64,000 nt of DNA from Pedobacter sp. JY14-1 (GTDB lineage: Bacteria > Bacteroidota > Bacteroidia > Sphingobacteriales > Sphingobacteriaceae): positions 496,001 to 560,000 of the forward strand of contig NZ_JARJHU010000001.1 of the NCBI RefSeq assembly GCF_029269825.1, in the 5' to 3' direction. Positions 39,003 to 48,857 of the stretch are shown here, in pieces. Every line of letters begins with the position of its first letter. Position 1 is the first letter of the stretch. The position numbers and the translations under genes are program-made. The notes under the pieces are model-generated. The model had not been told where the DNA came from. It searched no databases and was given only the letters and a program-made list of their open reading frames with translations.

Positions 39003-41369
39003 TTATTCTCCGTAAACCTTGAACTCATAAATACCGGCGACAGTTTTATCGCTTGCAGGCAGGATGGTAAGACGGACCCATCTGGCTTTTGCATTACCCT
39101 GATCGACAAAACAAGGGATCGATATCTTTCGGTTATCTGATTTGTCTGAGAAAACAGCCCACTTTAAATTGTCAGTCGAGTATTCGATTTTATATCGCAT
39201 GCCCTTATCTACCAAGTCAGTAAAAGCCTCACATCTCCTTATCTTCCTTGCCGCACCAAGATCCACAGTCAAATACTGTGGGGTACCGTCTGCTCTTGGA
39301 TTCCATTTTGAGCCACTATTACCATCAAATGCATTAATCAGGCTGTTACCGGAGGGATCTGCAGGAGAGGTAGCCGGCATCCATGCCGACAATAACTGAC
39401 CTGAGGCCGGGATATAATTAAGTACAAGGTTATCGAAGTTTGCAAAGTTAAAACCGGAAACGTAGCCAGCTGCACCGACCGAATAAGTCTCATCCACTAC
39501 GTTAGCAACCATTTTGTCATCTATGTATGCCTTAATATTACTTCCTTTTCCCGTCAGTTTAAGGTTATGCCATTTGCTGACATCCACGTTGCCATTGGCA
39601 AGTGTTGTATTTTTTGTCTGCAGTTTCCAGGTGCCATCTTTATAAATATTTAAACGGTAACCGAAAGGAATGTTTGCCTGTGAGGCTTTATCATAAGCCC
39701 CTCTCAAAATTATCCCCGCATATCCAACTCCGTTAAAGGCATCGTTTTCCACGAAAACATCAGAAGAAATCTCGCCTTGTTCCCATTCTGTGCCCTGCGC
39801 CACAAAAGTATAGGCACATTCGTCGGGAATCCAATGCGTAATATCATTTACAAGCAATTGTCTGAGGTATTTATTGTTTCCTTCAGATTGTGTCAACTCA
39901 AACGCACCGGAATTATCGTAAAAATATTTTGGGGAAAGGGGCGCCCGTTCCAGTGAATAATTATCAAAATCGTCACGATAACGTAACGGAAAGGCCTTTT
40001 CCTTCGGAATGTCATGAGATCCCTTTTTCTGACCGGTAGTGGTAGTGATCGTATATATACTTTCCGGATCCGCCGGTAAGGTAACGATGCCATTTACTGC
40101 AGTAATATCCATCTGTTTCTGAAACTGGTTTTTACTGTCCGACTTCCATACATGCAGTTTATCCTTAGGAAGATCAGCAATGCTGAAGGTTAATTTTTGT
40201 GCATCGCTACCTGTCACGACAACAATACTGTAATCGTTGCTGCCATCCATATTCTTATAGGTACAATAAGCTCCATCCCCACTTAGCAGGCCGCAACCGC
40301 TGTCTAAATATTTCCATCCCGGCTTGGCAAACTGGTTAAAGTGAGCTACCGCCCAAATGGTTGGCCAAACTTCATAGTTACCGGACCATGGCGTCGTTCC
40401 TTTCATGATCCCGACATTGGAGAAACAGGAAATATCTGGCATAGAGGCAATAGGACACCACATGTTCACCTTGACGATTTTCCATTTGATGTAACATTTC
40501 AGGATGTTCTTTGCCAGGTATGTCGTATTTCTCCAGGATTTGCCGGGCAATGAGAAATCTTCACCAGACCACAATGGCAAACCGGTCAGAACAGAGTTAG
40601 GATTAGGTTCTTCCCCCCTGTAGCCCCACATGTAAGAATCCGGGTAGTGATAACTGACAGCAGCGATCGTATTTCGAAACACCGAATCCTTTACCAGCAG
40701 ATCGCTGATCTCCCATGCTTTCCCTGCTCCTTCCGGTGCATTAATTTTGATGTCCTTAAATCCTTTCCTGTCGAGCGTCGGCCTCAGTGTATTTACAATC
40801 CAGTCTCTGTTATAATCCCTTTCATTCCAGCATCCTGAAATATACTTCATCTTGAGGCCCCGTTGCCTTGCTCCTTCGATAAACTTAACCAGGTAGTCGG
40901 CGTTGTCCTGCGACCAGATTCCTTTAAACCATCCCGGCATGCTCCATTCCAGAGCATCCAGCTCGATCGCCGGATTCCTGTCTGCCGCTTCACGCATCAG
41001 CCAGTATTCAAATCCCCTATTGTAATGGGGAGCGTCCATTTCTTCCCGTGTCCTGGCAAAACTTGGTTCTGAACCACAAGTGGTATTACCATCCCCGCCG
41101 ATCTCGGTTTTAAGATAGGTAAAACCTGCACCAAAGTTTGGTTTAAACAAATAGTCCAGTATGTCACTCCTGGATTTGTTGGCATAATCAATTAACAATC
41201 TTGAAGAAGAGCCCGCACTAACGGCGCCGATTCCATCAAAAATCCGTCCGGTACCATTGCCATCGATCTTAATAACTTCAGGTATCCTTGCCTGTTTATG
41301 ATCAGCCTGTGCGAAAGCGGTCTGGACGACAAGCGACAGGCAAAGCATTTCAATTGTTTTTTTAAGCAT
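39003..41369 (-). CDS. GH59 galactocerebrosidase-like enzyme with discoidin domain
   Basis: An exported 788-residue protein with the full layout of animal galactosylceramidase. A signal peptide ends near residue 20. The barrel has the proton donor in [10 protein letters not shown] (E183) and the nucleophile in LWSGEDFS (E270). The [21 protein letters not shown] and [17 protein letters not shown] blocks follow. A beta-sandwich and lectin-like domain come next ([46 protein letters not shown]). Residues about 660-788 add an F5/8-type domain absent from the animal enzyme. GH59 enzymes release beta-galactose, also from non-lipid galactosides, so a ceramide substrate is not implied. It is first of the glycosidase set. 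Confidence 0.87.
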   Translation of the reverse strand: MLKKTIEMLCLSLVVQTAFAQADHKQARIPEVIKIDGNGTGRIFDGIGAVSAGSSSRLLIDYANKSRSDILDYLFKPNFGAGFTYLKTEIGGDGNTTCGSEPSFARTREEMDAPHYNRGFEYWLMREAADRNPAIELDALEWSMPGWFKGIWSQDNADYLVKFIEGARQRGLKMKYISGCWNERDYNRDWIVNTLRPTLDRKGFKDIKINAPEGAGKAWEISDLLVKDSVFRNTIAAVSYHYPDSYMWGYRGEEPNPNSVLTGLPLWSGEDFSLPGKSWRNTTYLAKNILKCYIKWKIVKVNMWCPIASMPDISCFSNVGIMKGTTPWSGNYEVWPTIWAVAHFNQFAKPGWKYLDSGCGLLSGDGAYCTYKNMDGSNDYSIVVVTGSDAQKLTFSIADLPKDKLHVWKSDSKNQFQKQMDITAVNGIVTLPADPESIYTITTTTGQKKGSHDIPKEKAFPLRYRDDFDNYSLERAPLSPKYFYDNSGAFELTQSEGNNKYLRQLLVNDITHWIPDECAYTFVAQGTEWEQGEISSDVFVENDAFNGVGYAGIILRGAYDKASQANIPFGYRLNIYKDGTWKLQTKNTTLANGNVDVSKWHNLKLTGKGSNIKAYIDDKMVANVVDETYSVGAAGYVSGFNFANFDNLVLNYIPASGQLLSAWMPATSPADPSGNSLINAFDGNSGSKWNPRADGTPQYLTVDLGAARKIRRCEAFTDLVDKGMRYKIEYSTDNLKWAVFSDKSDNRKISIPCFVDQGNAKARWVRLTILPASDKTVAGIYEFKVYGE

Positions 41370-41809
41370 AGTTAGTTTTATTGTTTACCAGTATCTGGAT
41401 TTTATTGTGTGTTTGAGCATATATAGTATTTTACAGACAACAGTCTGAACCCGGATATTACAGGTCATCGCTGTTCCGGCAGTTTTTAGGCAAGGCAGGT
41501 TAAAGGTGACATTGAATATTTGGTTAAAGGCTGGCGCTGCCGGCCGTATCATCAGGAGATCACCAGGTAAAACTCATCGGTTTACAAGGATACCTGGCTG
41601 TTCCTGTATGTTTTCAAAAATAAATATCATCCAACTGTTGTTAATGGATTTTTCAATCCAAATAATGGATAATACAACCCTATATTTCCAATGGATGTGC
41701 TGGTTTCTGACCGTTCAGATAATTAACAGGTCCTCAAAAACGAATGCATTGTTTTAATCAGTTTTTCCGCCAAACGCCTTATAATAGGAATGTCACGAAG
41801 TCCAACACA
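41370..41809. other. 440 bp gap upstream of the GH59 gene with TGGAT/ATCCA repeats
   Basis: No gene seen. Between 41629 and 41696 the motif TGGAT or its complement ATCCA occurs five times (41629, 41645, 41656, 41666, 41692). It includes the perfect inverted repeat ATCCA-AATAA-TGGAT (41656-41670). The cluster lies 260-330 bp upstream of the GH59 ATG and could be an operator for the glycosidase genes. No clear TAnnTTTG box was found. Confidence 0.35.
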
Positions 41810-42334
41810 TTATTGCTCCCGGGATAACAACTTTTCGAAAGCCTTTCTCGCACTTCCCCTGAAGAAAACTTCACCGCAATAAATATAACGCAGTCTGTCC
41901 AGTATCTTCAGCATAGGTACATTATCGAAATTGGTATCTACCTTAATACTGTAAACTCCATTAGCAACAGCAAGTTCCTCAATCATCCCAAACAGGCGGG
42001 TTGCAATACCCTTTCCCTTTGCCGCGTCTGAAACCGCGACCCTATGAACAACAACGTAGTCGCCATCTGTAGCCCATTGCCCCTCAATTACGTCATAAGC
42101 GGGTTCGCCATCGAAGATGATCGCGGAATAGGCAATAATATTTTCCCTGTCACAAAGCACATAACCATAGCTATTTTCAATATCGCTACGGATACTTTGT
42201 TCATTCGGATAACCGTCCTGCCACTGGCTGCTGCCATCTCTCCTCCTTTGTTCGATAGCTTGCTGAAATATCTTCCAAATTACCTGTAGTTCGCTTATTT
42301 CTGCCTTTCTCAGTCGCATCTGTTGCTGCTCCAT
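41810..42334 (-). CDS. GNAT family N-acetyltransferase
   Basis: A 174-residue acetyl-CoA-dependent acetyltransferase. The core motif VVVHRVAVSDAAKGKGIATRLF holds the acetyl-CoA pyrophosphate-binding loop (AAKGKGIA). The fold is complete from LRKAEISELQVIWKIFQQA to the YCGEVFFRGSARKAFEKLL end. The substrate is unknown. The start could be ATG 42334 or the next methionine, five codons on (42319), which gives MRLRKAEI.... It is divergent from the TlpA-type gene. Confidence 0.85.
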   Translation of the reverse strand: MEQQQMRLRKAEISELQVIWKIFQQAIEQRRRDGSSQWQDGYPNEQSIRSDIENSYGYVLCDRENIIAYSAIIFDGEPAYDVIEGQWATDGDYVVVHRVAVSDAAKGKGIATRLFGMIEELAVANGVYSIKVDTNFDNVPMLKILDRLRYIYCGEVFFRGSARKAFEKLLSREQ

Positions 42335-42514
42335 AATTTAATTTCGGTTGTACTTTCGGTAATATCGTGATTATTCCTTTAACCCCGGAACCTTCAAGAG
42401 TCATCCGGGTATTTTCCGGAGATGCTTTAATTGTAATCTCATTATAATAATGACGACACTGTGTTGGCTTTTTGCTCCAGGCTGAACGATCTTTGCAGGA
42501 TAAAACCACCTGTC

Positions 42515-43789
42515 ATGTCCAAAAGAACCATTCTTTTCCTGATTTTCCTCCTGTCCGGCACCCTGCTCAACACCACAAGTTATGGGCAGACTCTGTTAAA
42601 AACCGGCAAATGGTACGCCAAACTGAGCCGTGAGGACGGGCATGCCATTCCTTTTGAACTGGAGGTAAAGAAACAGGGAAGCAGCTATACGATAGCGGTA
42701 GTCAACGGCACGGAAAGCCTGCTGACGGAAAGCAATTTCAGCGGTGATTCCGTTACTATCCAAATGCCTGTATTTGAATCATCATTCCGCGCGAAGATCA
42801 ACAGACCTGATAGCATCAGCGGCCGCTGGATCAAGGGGGGCCCGGTAAAAGACCTGGTGATGCCCTTTACTGCAGTTGCCGGAGGAGACAGGTTTCCCGG
42901 AAAAGCGGGTGCCGCTACGTCGGAGGCAGCCAGGACCGCTTTGTCTCCCGGTGAGATCGGGGGTAAATGGGACATGGACATTATACGCGCCGATCAAACC
43001 CGCAGAAAAGCGATCGGTGAATTTATTCAGCAGGAACGCAGACTCTCCGGATCAGTGCTTACGCCCTCCGGCGATTACCGTTACCTTGCCGGGACCTTTG
43101 CCGGAGATTCACTTTTCCTTTCTACCTTTGACGGGATCCATGCGATCCTGATCAAAGGGAGGATGATGCCTGACCATACGGCACCTGCACTGGAAGGAAT
43201 GCTGTACAGCAGCACCTCTGCACCCGAAAAATGGACAGCTGTAAAGGATGCTTCGGTTAAACTTGCCCCTGCTGTCACCACTGTCAAAGAGGGCAGCGAC
43301 GGGAAACCGGCATTCAGTTATAAAGATCTGGATGGAAAGACCGTATCGCTGAGCGACGAACGCTTCAAAGATAAGGTCGTCGTTCTGCAGCTTATGGGAT
43401 CCTGGTGTCCCAACTGCATGGACGAAACTGCCTTTCTGAGTGAGTACTATCGCAGGAACAAAAGCCGCGGCGTAGAAATCATCGGGCTTGCCTACGAGCT
43501 AACGACAGATGTAGAACGCTCCGCAAAGAGCCTGCAAAAATTCCGTGATAAGTTTGCTGTAGAATACCCGATGCTGATCACTGGTGTGGCTGTAGGTGAC
43601 CCCCAGCGTACCGAGAAAACACTGCCCCAGCTCAGTGAGATCAAGGTCTTTCCAACTTCGGTTATCCTGGACAAGAAAGGAGTAATCCGCGAGATCAGTA
43701 CCTCCTTTTACGGGCCTGCTACCGGTGAATACTATACAAAGTATAAAACACACTTTGAAAATGCAGTAAACCGGTTACTGAATGAATGA
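42515..43789 (+). CDS. Exported TlpA-like thioredoxin with long N-terminal domain
   Basis: A 424-residue exported thiol-disulfide protein. The signal peptide starts MSKRTILFLIFLLSGTLLNT. Residues about 25-260 form a beta-rich N-terminal part without a recognised domain. The C-terminal thioredoxin/AhpC-TSA domain (from about 270) has VVVLQLMGSWCPNCMDETAF, with CPNC as the redox pair, and the cis-proline region KVFPTSVILDKKG. It lies 108 bp before ald. The ATG at 42515 is chosen because the signal peptide begins there; the longer frame from 42461 has no leader. Confidence 0.83.
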   Translation: MSKRTILFLIFLLSGTLLNTTSYGQTLLKTGKWYAKLSREDGHAIPFELEVKKQGSSYTIAVVNGTESLLTESNFSGDSVTIQMPVFESSFRAKINRPDSISGRWIKGGPVKDLVMPFTAVAGGDRFPGKAGAATSEAARTALSPGEIGGKWDMDIIRADQTRRKAIGEFIQQERRLSGSVLTPSGDYRYLAGTFAGDSLFLSTFDGIHAILIKGRMMPDHTAPALEGMLYSSTSAPEKWTAVKDASVKLAPAVTTVKEGSDGKPAFSYKDLDGKTVSLSDERFKDKVVVLQLMGSWCPNCMDETAFLSEYYRRNKSRGVEIIGLAYELTTDVERSAKSLQKFRDKFAVEYPMLITGVAVGDPQRTEKTLPQLSEIKVFPTSVILDKKGVIREISTSFYGPATGEYYTKYKTHFENAVNRLLNE

Positions 43790-43897
43790 TAATTCAGGCT
43801 TTTATCGCATCTTTGTCACGGGAAATTTAAGATTTCTTAAAAAAACATAAAAACTGTCCCGCGGCGCAAGCCGCTTAACTAACTTAATTGATAAACC

Positions 43898-44995
43898 ATG
43901 AATATTGGTATTCCTAAAGAAATCAAAAACAACGAGAACCGCGTTGCCGCTACCCCTGCTGGCGTAGAGGCACTAGTGGCTGCCGGCCACAAGGTGAGTG
44001 TGGAAAAAAATGCAGGCACAGGCTCTGGTTTTACGGATACTGCCTATCAGCGTGCGGGCGCAGTGATCGTAGAAACTGCTGCCGAAGCATGGGCACAGGA
44101 AATGGTAATGAAAGTAAAAGAACCGATCGAAAGTGAGTATGTTTATTTCCGTAAAGATCTGATCTTATTCACCTACCTGCACCTGGCCGCTGAGCCCAGG
44201 CTGACCAGGGCATTGCTGGAGAAAAAAGTTGCCGGTGTAGCTTATGAAACGATCCAGCTGCCGAACGGTGCACTTCCGCTGCTGACACCAATGAGCGAGG
44301 TGGCGGGCCGCATGTCTGTACAGATCGGTGCCAGTCTGCTTGAAAAGCCGAATGGTGGCAAAGGTGTACTGCTGAGCGGCGTACCCGGAACACGCAGGGC
44401 TAAGGTAACCATCATCGGAGGCGGTGTTGCTGGTACAAATGCAGCTAAGATCGCTGTCGGGCATGGTGCACAGGTAACGATCATTGACAGTAACCTCGAG
44501 AGGCTGCGTCAGCTGGACGATATTTTCGGGAGCCAGATCTGCACTGCCGCTTCCAACGCTTACACAATTGCCCAGGCAGTCAAAGAATCTGACCTCGTGA
44601 TCGGCGCGGTGCTGATCCCGGGTGCGAAATCACCGAAGCTGGTAACTGAAGCAATGATCTCACAAATGGAACCAGGTTCAGTCGTTGTAGATGTGGCCAT
44701 CGACCAGGGTGGTATCTTCGAAACTGCCGATCGCGTGACCACGCACGACAATCCTACTTATAAAAAGCATGAGATACTGCATTATTCTGTGGGCAATATG
44801 CCTGGCGCAGTACCCAATACATCCACTATTGCTTTGACCAACGCGACACTGCCTTATGCATTGAAAATTGCAAACCAGGGCCTTGAAGCTGCACTTGCGG
44901 GCAACGAGCCATTAAAAAAAGGGCTGAATACCTTCAACGGTGAGATTACCTGCAAAGCAGTAGCAGATACCTATGAGCCTGCAGCGGTAGCTTAG
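43898..44995 (+). CDS. ald: Alanine dehydrogenase
   Basis: NAD-dependent oxidative deamination of L-alanine to pyruvate (or the reverse). The 365-residue protein begins [22 protein letters not shown]. It has the catalytic lysine and histidine region [12 protein letters not shown] / [11 protein letters not shown], the Rossmann motif [17 protein letters not shown] near residue 170, and the family block [20 protein letters not shown]. Length and motifs match Ald well. It is followed by a perfect 16 bp hairpin terminator. Confidence 0.95.
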   Translation: MNIGIPKEIKNNENRVAATPAGVEALVAAGHKVSVEKNAGTGSGFTDTAYQRAGAVIVETAAEAWAQEMVMKVKEPIESEYVYFRKDLILFTYLHLAAEPRLTRALLEKKVAGVAYETIQLPNGALPLLTPMSEVAGRMSVQIGASLLEKPNGGKGVLLSGVPGTRRAKVTIIGGGVAGTNAAKIAVGHGAQVTIIDSNLERLRQLDDIFGSQICTAASNAYTIAQAVKESDLVIGAVLIPGAKSPKLVTEAMISQMEPGSVVVDVAIDQGGIFETADRVTTHDNPTYKKHEILHYSVGNMPGAVPNTSTIALTNATLPYALKIANQGLEAALAGNEPLKKGLNTFNGEITCKAVADTYEPAAVA

Positions 44996-45024
44996 TCACG
45001 CTGCTTTCGTTATTCCTTGATATT

Positions 45025-45063
45025 AAAAGAAAAGCCGGATGTAACCCATCCGGCTTTTCTTTT
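45025..45063. terminator. Bidirectional terminator between ald and the copper dehydrogenase gene
   Basis: AAAAGAAAAGCCGGAT and ATCCGGCTTTTCTTTT form a perfect 16 bp stem around a 7-base loop. It lies between two convergent genes. Confidence 0.9.
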
Positions 45064-45080
45064 TCAGATTTTTTTACAGA

Positions 45081-47948
45081 CTATCGTCCTGCCTTATTGA
45101 TGATCTCATAAATACTATGGTACTTATGGTGCCCACCCATTTTTTCCAGCTGCTCATTCAGATTGAGCAGTGCTTTTTTAGATTCCGCCGACTTTACCGC
45201 AGCGACACGCTGAGTAGCATACTGAAGTATTACCGGAAATTTAGCCTTTGCAGCCATAGATAATGCCTTTTCCATATTGGTCGGCACAGTAGGTTCAAAC
45301 GCATACCATAACATGAGCGGCAGGTTATGATCATCTTTGTCTTCTCCGTGCTGTAGCAGGGCCTCCAGCACCGCCCAGCGTTTAGCAGGTTCTGTACGCT
45401 GCATAGCAGAAGCCAGGTAAAGCCTCACCAGGGCCGACTGATCGGAAGCTGCCATTTGCGCGAATTTTGCAAGTGCTGCATCAGAAAGGTTCTGGTCCTC
45501 TGCCAGCAACTGGATGGCCCAGCTTCGCAGGTATTCACTTTCATTATCCAGTAGTCCCAGGAGATCCTTCTCCGTTAAGCCCTGGGTAACATGTAATGCC
45601 CAGAGCGCACGCAGTTTGCGGGTAACATCAGGATTATTTGTCAGTATTTCCTTCAACAGTTTGTGTACCTTCTTATTCGGACCGCGTTCCTGAAGTATCT
45701 GACGTGCCTCTCTCACATACCAATCGTTTTTATTCAGCTGGTAGTTGACCAGTTCTTTATCAGAAGCTTTAGACAGGTCTACCTGTGTCCATTTGTCGCT
45801 TTCATGGCTGATCTTGAAGATACGGCCCATGGTTTTTTGATGTACATCCGGGTTAGGACTGTGACACTGGTTCTTGTCGTACCAGTCGATGGCGTAAACA
45901 GAACCGCTCTGATCATAACGGAAGTTCAGCCATTGAGACCAGGTATCATTGGTAAGCAGGAAATCCTGCCCGTGGCTCACAACATATCCAGAGCCAGTGC
46001 GCTTTGGAATATCCATATTTACCCTGGCACCGTGGATGTTATTCATGAAAATATTGTTCCGGTATTCTGCCGGCCAGTTCTCACTGCCCAGGTAAAACAT
46101 CGCCCCCGCATGGGCATGTCCACCGCCAACTGATCCCGAACGGAAGTTACCGGCATGAGGCCCGCGGTCACCGATCCAGTGCACGTGGTCACCACATTGC
46201 TTGATGTCATCGTACGTATAAGGGTTGAAGTGGTTGCCCGCCTGGCGCAGGTATCTGGCACCCTGGATCACATGGAACATGTGCGGAATCACGCAGACCG
46301 TTACGAAAGGATGTCCGTAATCGTTGAAATCAATACCCCAGGGGTTACTGGTACCTTCGGCAAACAGTTCGAATTTCTTTTTTGTCGGATGGTAACGCCA
46401 CACACCTGCATTCATACGGGTACGCTGGGCATCAGGTGTTCCCGTCGCACCAACGTTGGATTGGGTAAAGACACCATGTGTACCATACAGCCACCCATCA
46501 GGGCCCCACCTGAGATTGTTGATCGTCTCGTGTGTATCTTCATAGCCCCAGCCGTCCAGCACGACCTGTGGCGGGCCGGCGGGTTTCTCCGTTTTCTTGT
46601 CGACAGGAATGAACAAGAGGTTAGGTGCTGCACCTACCCAGACACCGCCCATACCCACTTCGATACCGCTTACCAAGTTCAGGCCCTCAATAAACACGGT
46701 CCGCTTGTCCAGCGTCCCGTCGCCGTTGGTATCTTCAAAGATCAGGATGCGGTCTTTACCCTGTCCTTCTGCTGCACGGATCGGATAAGTATGTGCTTCT
46801 GCTACCCAAAGGCGGCCGCGATGATCGATGGTGAAACTGATCGGACGTACGATATCAGGTTCCGCAGCAGCCAGCTTAACAGTGAAGCCCGGACGTGCCG
46901 ACATCGCTTTCGCTGCTTCTGTACCGGACAAACCGGAATTGACAACCGGGTCGAGCGGCGGGAGGATAATGATATCACTTGGGTTCAACTCATTCGGAAA
47001 GTTAGGCTTGGTTGCATAAAAGGCAAAATCATCAAAATTAATATGTGCCATGCGGTCATCACCGATATAAGGAATCTGGGAGATACCAGTTTCATTGTCT
47101 ATAATACGGATAAAGATTTCCTTGTTCATCACCGGCTTCATGTCCACCACCACAGGCTGCAGATTTGGCCGCCCCGATCCCGTGATCTGAAAGAATACTT
47201 TCTGGTTATCGGCCTGCACCAGTTCTATCCTGGTGTCCTGAAGTGCCCCACCGGAAACCTTAAATGCGGCAAAAGGCTGCGTAACGGTAAAAGGTACCGA
47301 GGTAAGTGTTCCTGTCCGCTTGTAGTTTTTTGTTCCGCCGCTGCTCACAAAGAATTTACCGGTGAGGCCCGGGTGCTGATCCTTTTCATAAACGGCAGAA
47401 GCATCAGGTCCAACCAATGGGTTGCTGAATGCATCACCTGTAACGGTCCAGTCCCGGAGCGTACCCGATTCGAAATCCAGGTTCAGGGTTTTCCCACCTT
47501 TTTTAGGCAGGATACCCGCGCTGATCACTTCCTTCTTAATCGGGCCTTCGACAACCTCAATTTTACCTACCATGCCCGCCTGCCTGTGGCCCGGAATAGA
47601 GCAGTAATAGACGTCGCTGGCTACAGCCTTAAAGGTGATGCTGGAAGTGTCTCCCTTTTGGACCAGCACCTTACTTTTCACCTTTCCTTTTTCAAGTACG
47701 ATATCATGGGTCATAAGTTCTGCGTTAACGATATTCACCCGAACAAGTTCGCCTTTGCTGGCCTTTAGTGTCGGGTTGCGTTTTCCATCTGAGCCGATAT
47801 AACCCAGCATGGTGGTTTCCAGGGTATAGACCCGGTCATATTTGGCAGTGTCACGGAGCGTTTTTTTCACAGTTCCATCCGCGGCATAGAGCTTTGGGAC
47901 GAAAACACAGGTGATCAGCAGTATGATCAGTAAACGGTAGGAATTCAT
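45081..47948 (-). CDS. Secreted PVC-type dehydrogenase-like propeller with N-terminal cupredoxin and C-terminal HEAT repeats
   Basis: A 955-residue exported protein. A signal peptide (MNSYRLLIILLITCVFVPKL) ends near residue 22. Residues about 35-135 form a cupredoxin with a complete type-1 copper site: H81, C116, H121 and M126 (YYCSIPGHRQAGM). A jelly-roll-like domain follows (LDFESGTLRDWTVTGDAF). Residues about 350-720 form the propeller of the Planctomycete-type membrane-bound dehydrogenase family (RPGFTVKLAAAEPDIVRPISF, WVAEAHTYPIR, LRWGPDGWLYGTHG). HEAT-like helices end the protein. Unlike many relatives there is no C-terminal CxxCH haem site, so copper may replace it. Start 47948 is chosen for the signal peptide; a longer frame runs to 48002. 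Confidence 0.82.
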   Translation of the reverse strand: MNSYRLLIILLITCVFVPKLYAADGTVKKTLRDTAKYDRVYTLETTMLGYIGSDGKRNPTLKASKGELVRVNIVNAELMTHDIVLEKGKVKSKVLVQKGDTSSITFKAVASDVYYCSIPGHRQAGMVGKIEVVEGPIKKEVISAGILPKKGGKTLNLDFESGTLRDWTVTGDAFSNPLVGPDASAVYEKDQHPGLTGKFFVSSGGTKNYKRTGTLTSVPFTVTQPFAAFKVSGGALQDTRIELVQADNQKVFFQITGSGRPNLQPVVVDMKPVMNKEIFIRIIDNETGISQIPYIGDDRMAHINFDDFAFYATKPNFPNELNPSDIIILPPLDPVVNSGLSGTEAAKAMSARPGFTVKLAAAEPDIVRPISFTIDHRGRLWVAEAHTYPIRAAEGQGKDRILIFEDTNGDGTLDKRTVFIEGLNLVSGIEVGMGGVWVGAAPNLLFIPVDKKTEKPAGPPQVVLDGWGYEDTHETINNLRWGPDGWLYGTHGVFTQSNVGATGTPDAQRTRMNAGVWRYHPTKKKFELFAEGTSNPWGIDFNDYGHPFVTVCVIPHMFHVIQGARYLRQAGNHFNPYTYDDIKQCGDHVHWIGDRGPHAGNFRSGSVGGGHAHAGAMFYLGSENWPAEYRNNIFMNNIHGARVNMDIPKRTGSGYVVSHGQDFLLTNDTWSQWLNFRYDQSGSVYAIDWYDKNQCHSPNPDVHQKTMGRIFKISHESDKWTQVDLSKASDKELVNYQLNKNDWYVREARQILQERGPNKKVHKLLKEILTNNPDVTRKLRALWALHVTQGLTEKDLLGLLDNESEYLRSWAIQLLAEDQNLSDAALAKFAQMAASDQSALVRLYLASAMQRTEPAKRWAVLEALLQHGEDKDDHNLPLMLWYAFEPTVPTNMEKALSMAAKAKFPVILQYATQRVAAVKSAESKKALLNLNEQLEKMGGHHKYHSIYEIINKAGR

Positions 47949-48009
47949 CTTTTGTGTGTATGTAATTTGGTTTGTTTCGATTGTTTCAATATCATCCTTC
48001 ATTTGTTTT

Positions 48010-48648
48010 TTATCTTAGTGGTGTCAATACAATGTCTTTATAAAAGATTTCTGTTTTACCACCTCCGTGCAACTGAAATGCAATATAACCTTCCTGAGGT
48101 ATAGCCGGGTCTTCCTCTATATAGTCTATCGTCCTGGTACCATTCAGGAAAATCTGTATACGTTTTCCCTGCGTTCGTACTTCATAGCCATTCCATTGAT
48201 TTTTTTTCAGTATCTTCTTTATCAATGTGGTATCCGCTGTCGCGAGCAGTTTATTACGTCGGGACTCGTCATAAAGTGAGGCCCAGAAGCCGTCTCCGAT
48301 ATCAGCCTGATAACCGATCATCTCAAAATCAGGATCAGAGATCCGCTGACTGTGGAACTGCACACCGCCATTAATGAAGCCCTCTGTTCCGGTGAGTTTA
48401 AATTTGAGTTTCAGGCTATAATTGGAATAAGTTGCCGTGGTTTTAATGAATTGATTATGAGGTACCATTTTTGTAAGCGCACCACCAACTATTGCGCCTT
48501 CCCTGATGCTCCAGGTATTGATCGTATCTCCTTCCCAACCCTTAAATGTTTTACCATCAAACAGCTTTATACGTCCCTTTTTATCCTGTGCATTCGATTG
48601 CAAAACCAATCCAAGACAGATAAAAGTTAAAATCCGGAAGGCGCTCAT
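48010..48648 (-). CDS. DUF1080 protein (3-keto-disaccharide hydrolase family)
   Basis: A 212-residue exported protein. The signal peptide ends SNAQ (about residue 20). The DUF1080 core is clear: IKLFDGKTFKGWEGD, INGGVQFHSQRISDP, IGYQADIG and WNGYEVRTQGKRIQIFLNGTRTIDYIEED. The fold is a concanavalin-like jelly roll. Some family members hydrolyse 3-keto-disaccharides; others act as glycan-binding modules, so activity is inferred. It lies directly before the copper-containing dehydrogenase gene (61 bp to its chosen start) and after a FucP-like transporter. Confidence 0.87.
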   Translation of the reverse strand: MSAFRILTFICLGLVLQSNAQDKKGRIKLFDGKTFKGWEGDTINTWSIREGAIVGGALTKMVPHNQFIKTTATYSNYSLKLKFKLTGTEGFINGGVQFHSQRISDPDFEMIGYQADIGDGFWASLYDESRRNKLLATADTTLIKKILKKNQWNGYEVRTQGKRIQIFLNGTRTIDYIEEDPAIPQEGYIAFQLHGGGKTEIFYKDIVLTPLR

Positions 48649-48734
48649 AAGTGATTTGGTTAGGTTTTTTTTAATGGACGCTCAAAATGCCGTTTCAGAT
48701 CTCTGGCATTTGAATACGAAAAATAAGGATTAAA

Positions 48735-48771
48735 AAGGAAAAGCCGCAAATTATTTTATAAAAATGCGGCT
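48735..48771 (-). terminator. Probable terminator of the fucP-like gene
   Basis: AGCCGCA pairs with TGCGGCT around an AT-rich loop, followed on the minus strand by TTCCTTTTTAA. It lies 87 bp after the transporter stop. The T-run is interrupted, so it is moderate. Confidence 0.55.
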
Positions 48772-48857
48772 ATCCGGAAAATCACATGGTTGTCTGAAAT
48801 TTATTGTTGCGAACAAAAGCAACAACATCAGATAGCATCAATAAATGAAACAATTCC

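Noticed and set aside
38948..39109. N-terminal extension of the GH95 gene
   Set aside because: It would overlap the end of the GH59 gene in another frame and hide the signal peptide that begins at 38947.
42201..42509. A 102-codon minus-strand frame overlapping the GNAT start
   Set aside because: Overlaps GNAT coding sequence in another frame by over 130 bp, and no family is recognised.
46155..47768. A 537-codon open frame on the plus strand
   Set aside because: It lies wholly antisense to the copper propeller gene, which has clear domains. The translated sequence is rich in H, R, C and T with no recognisable motif.
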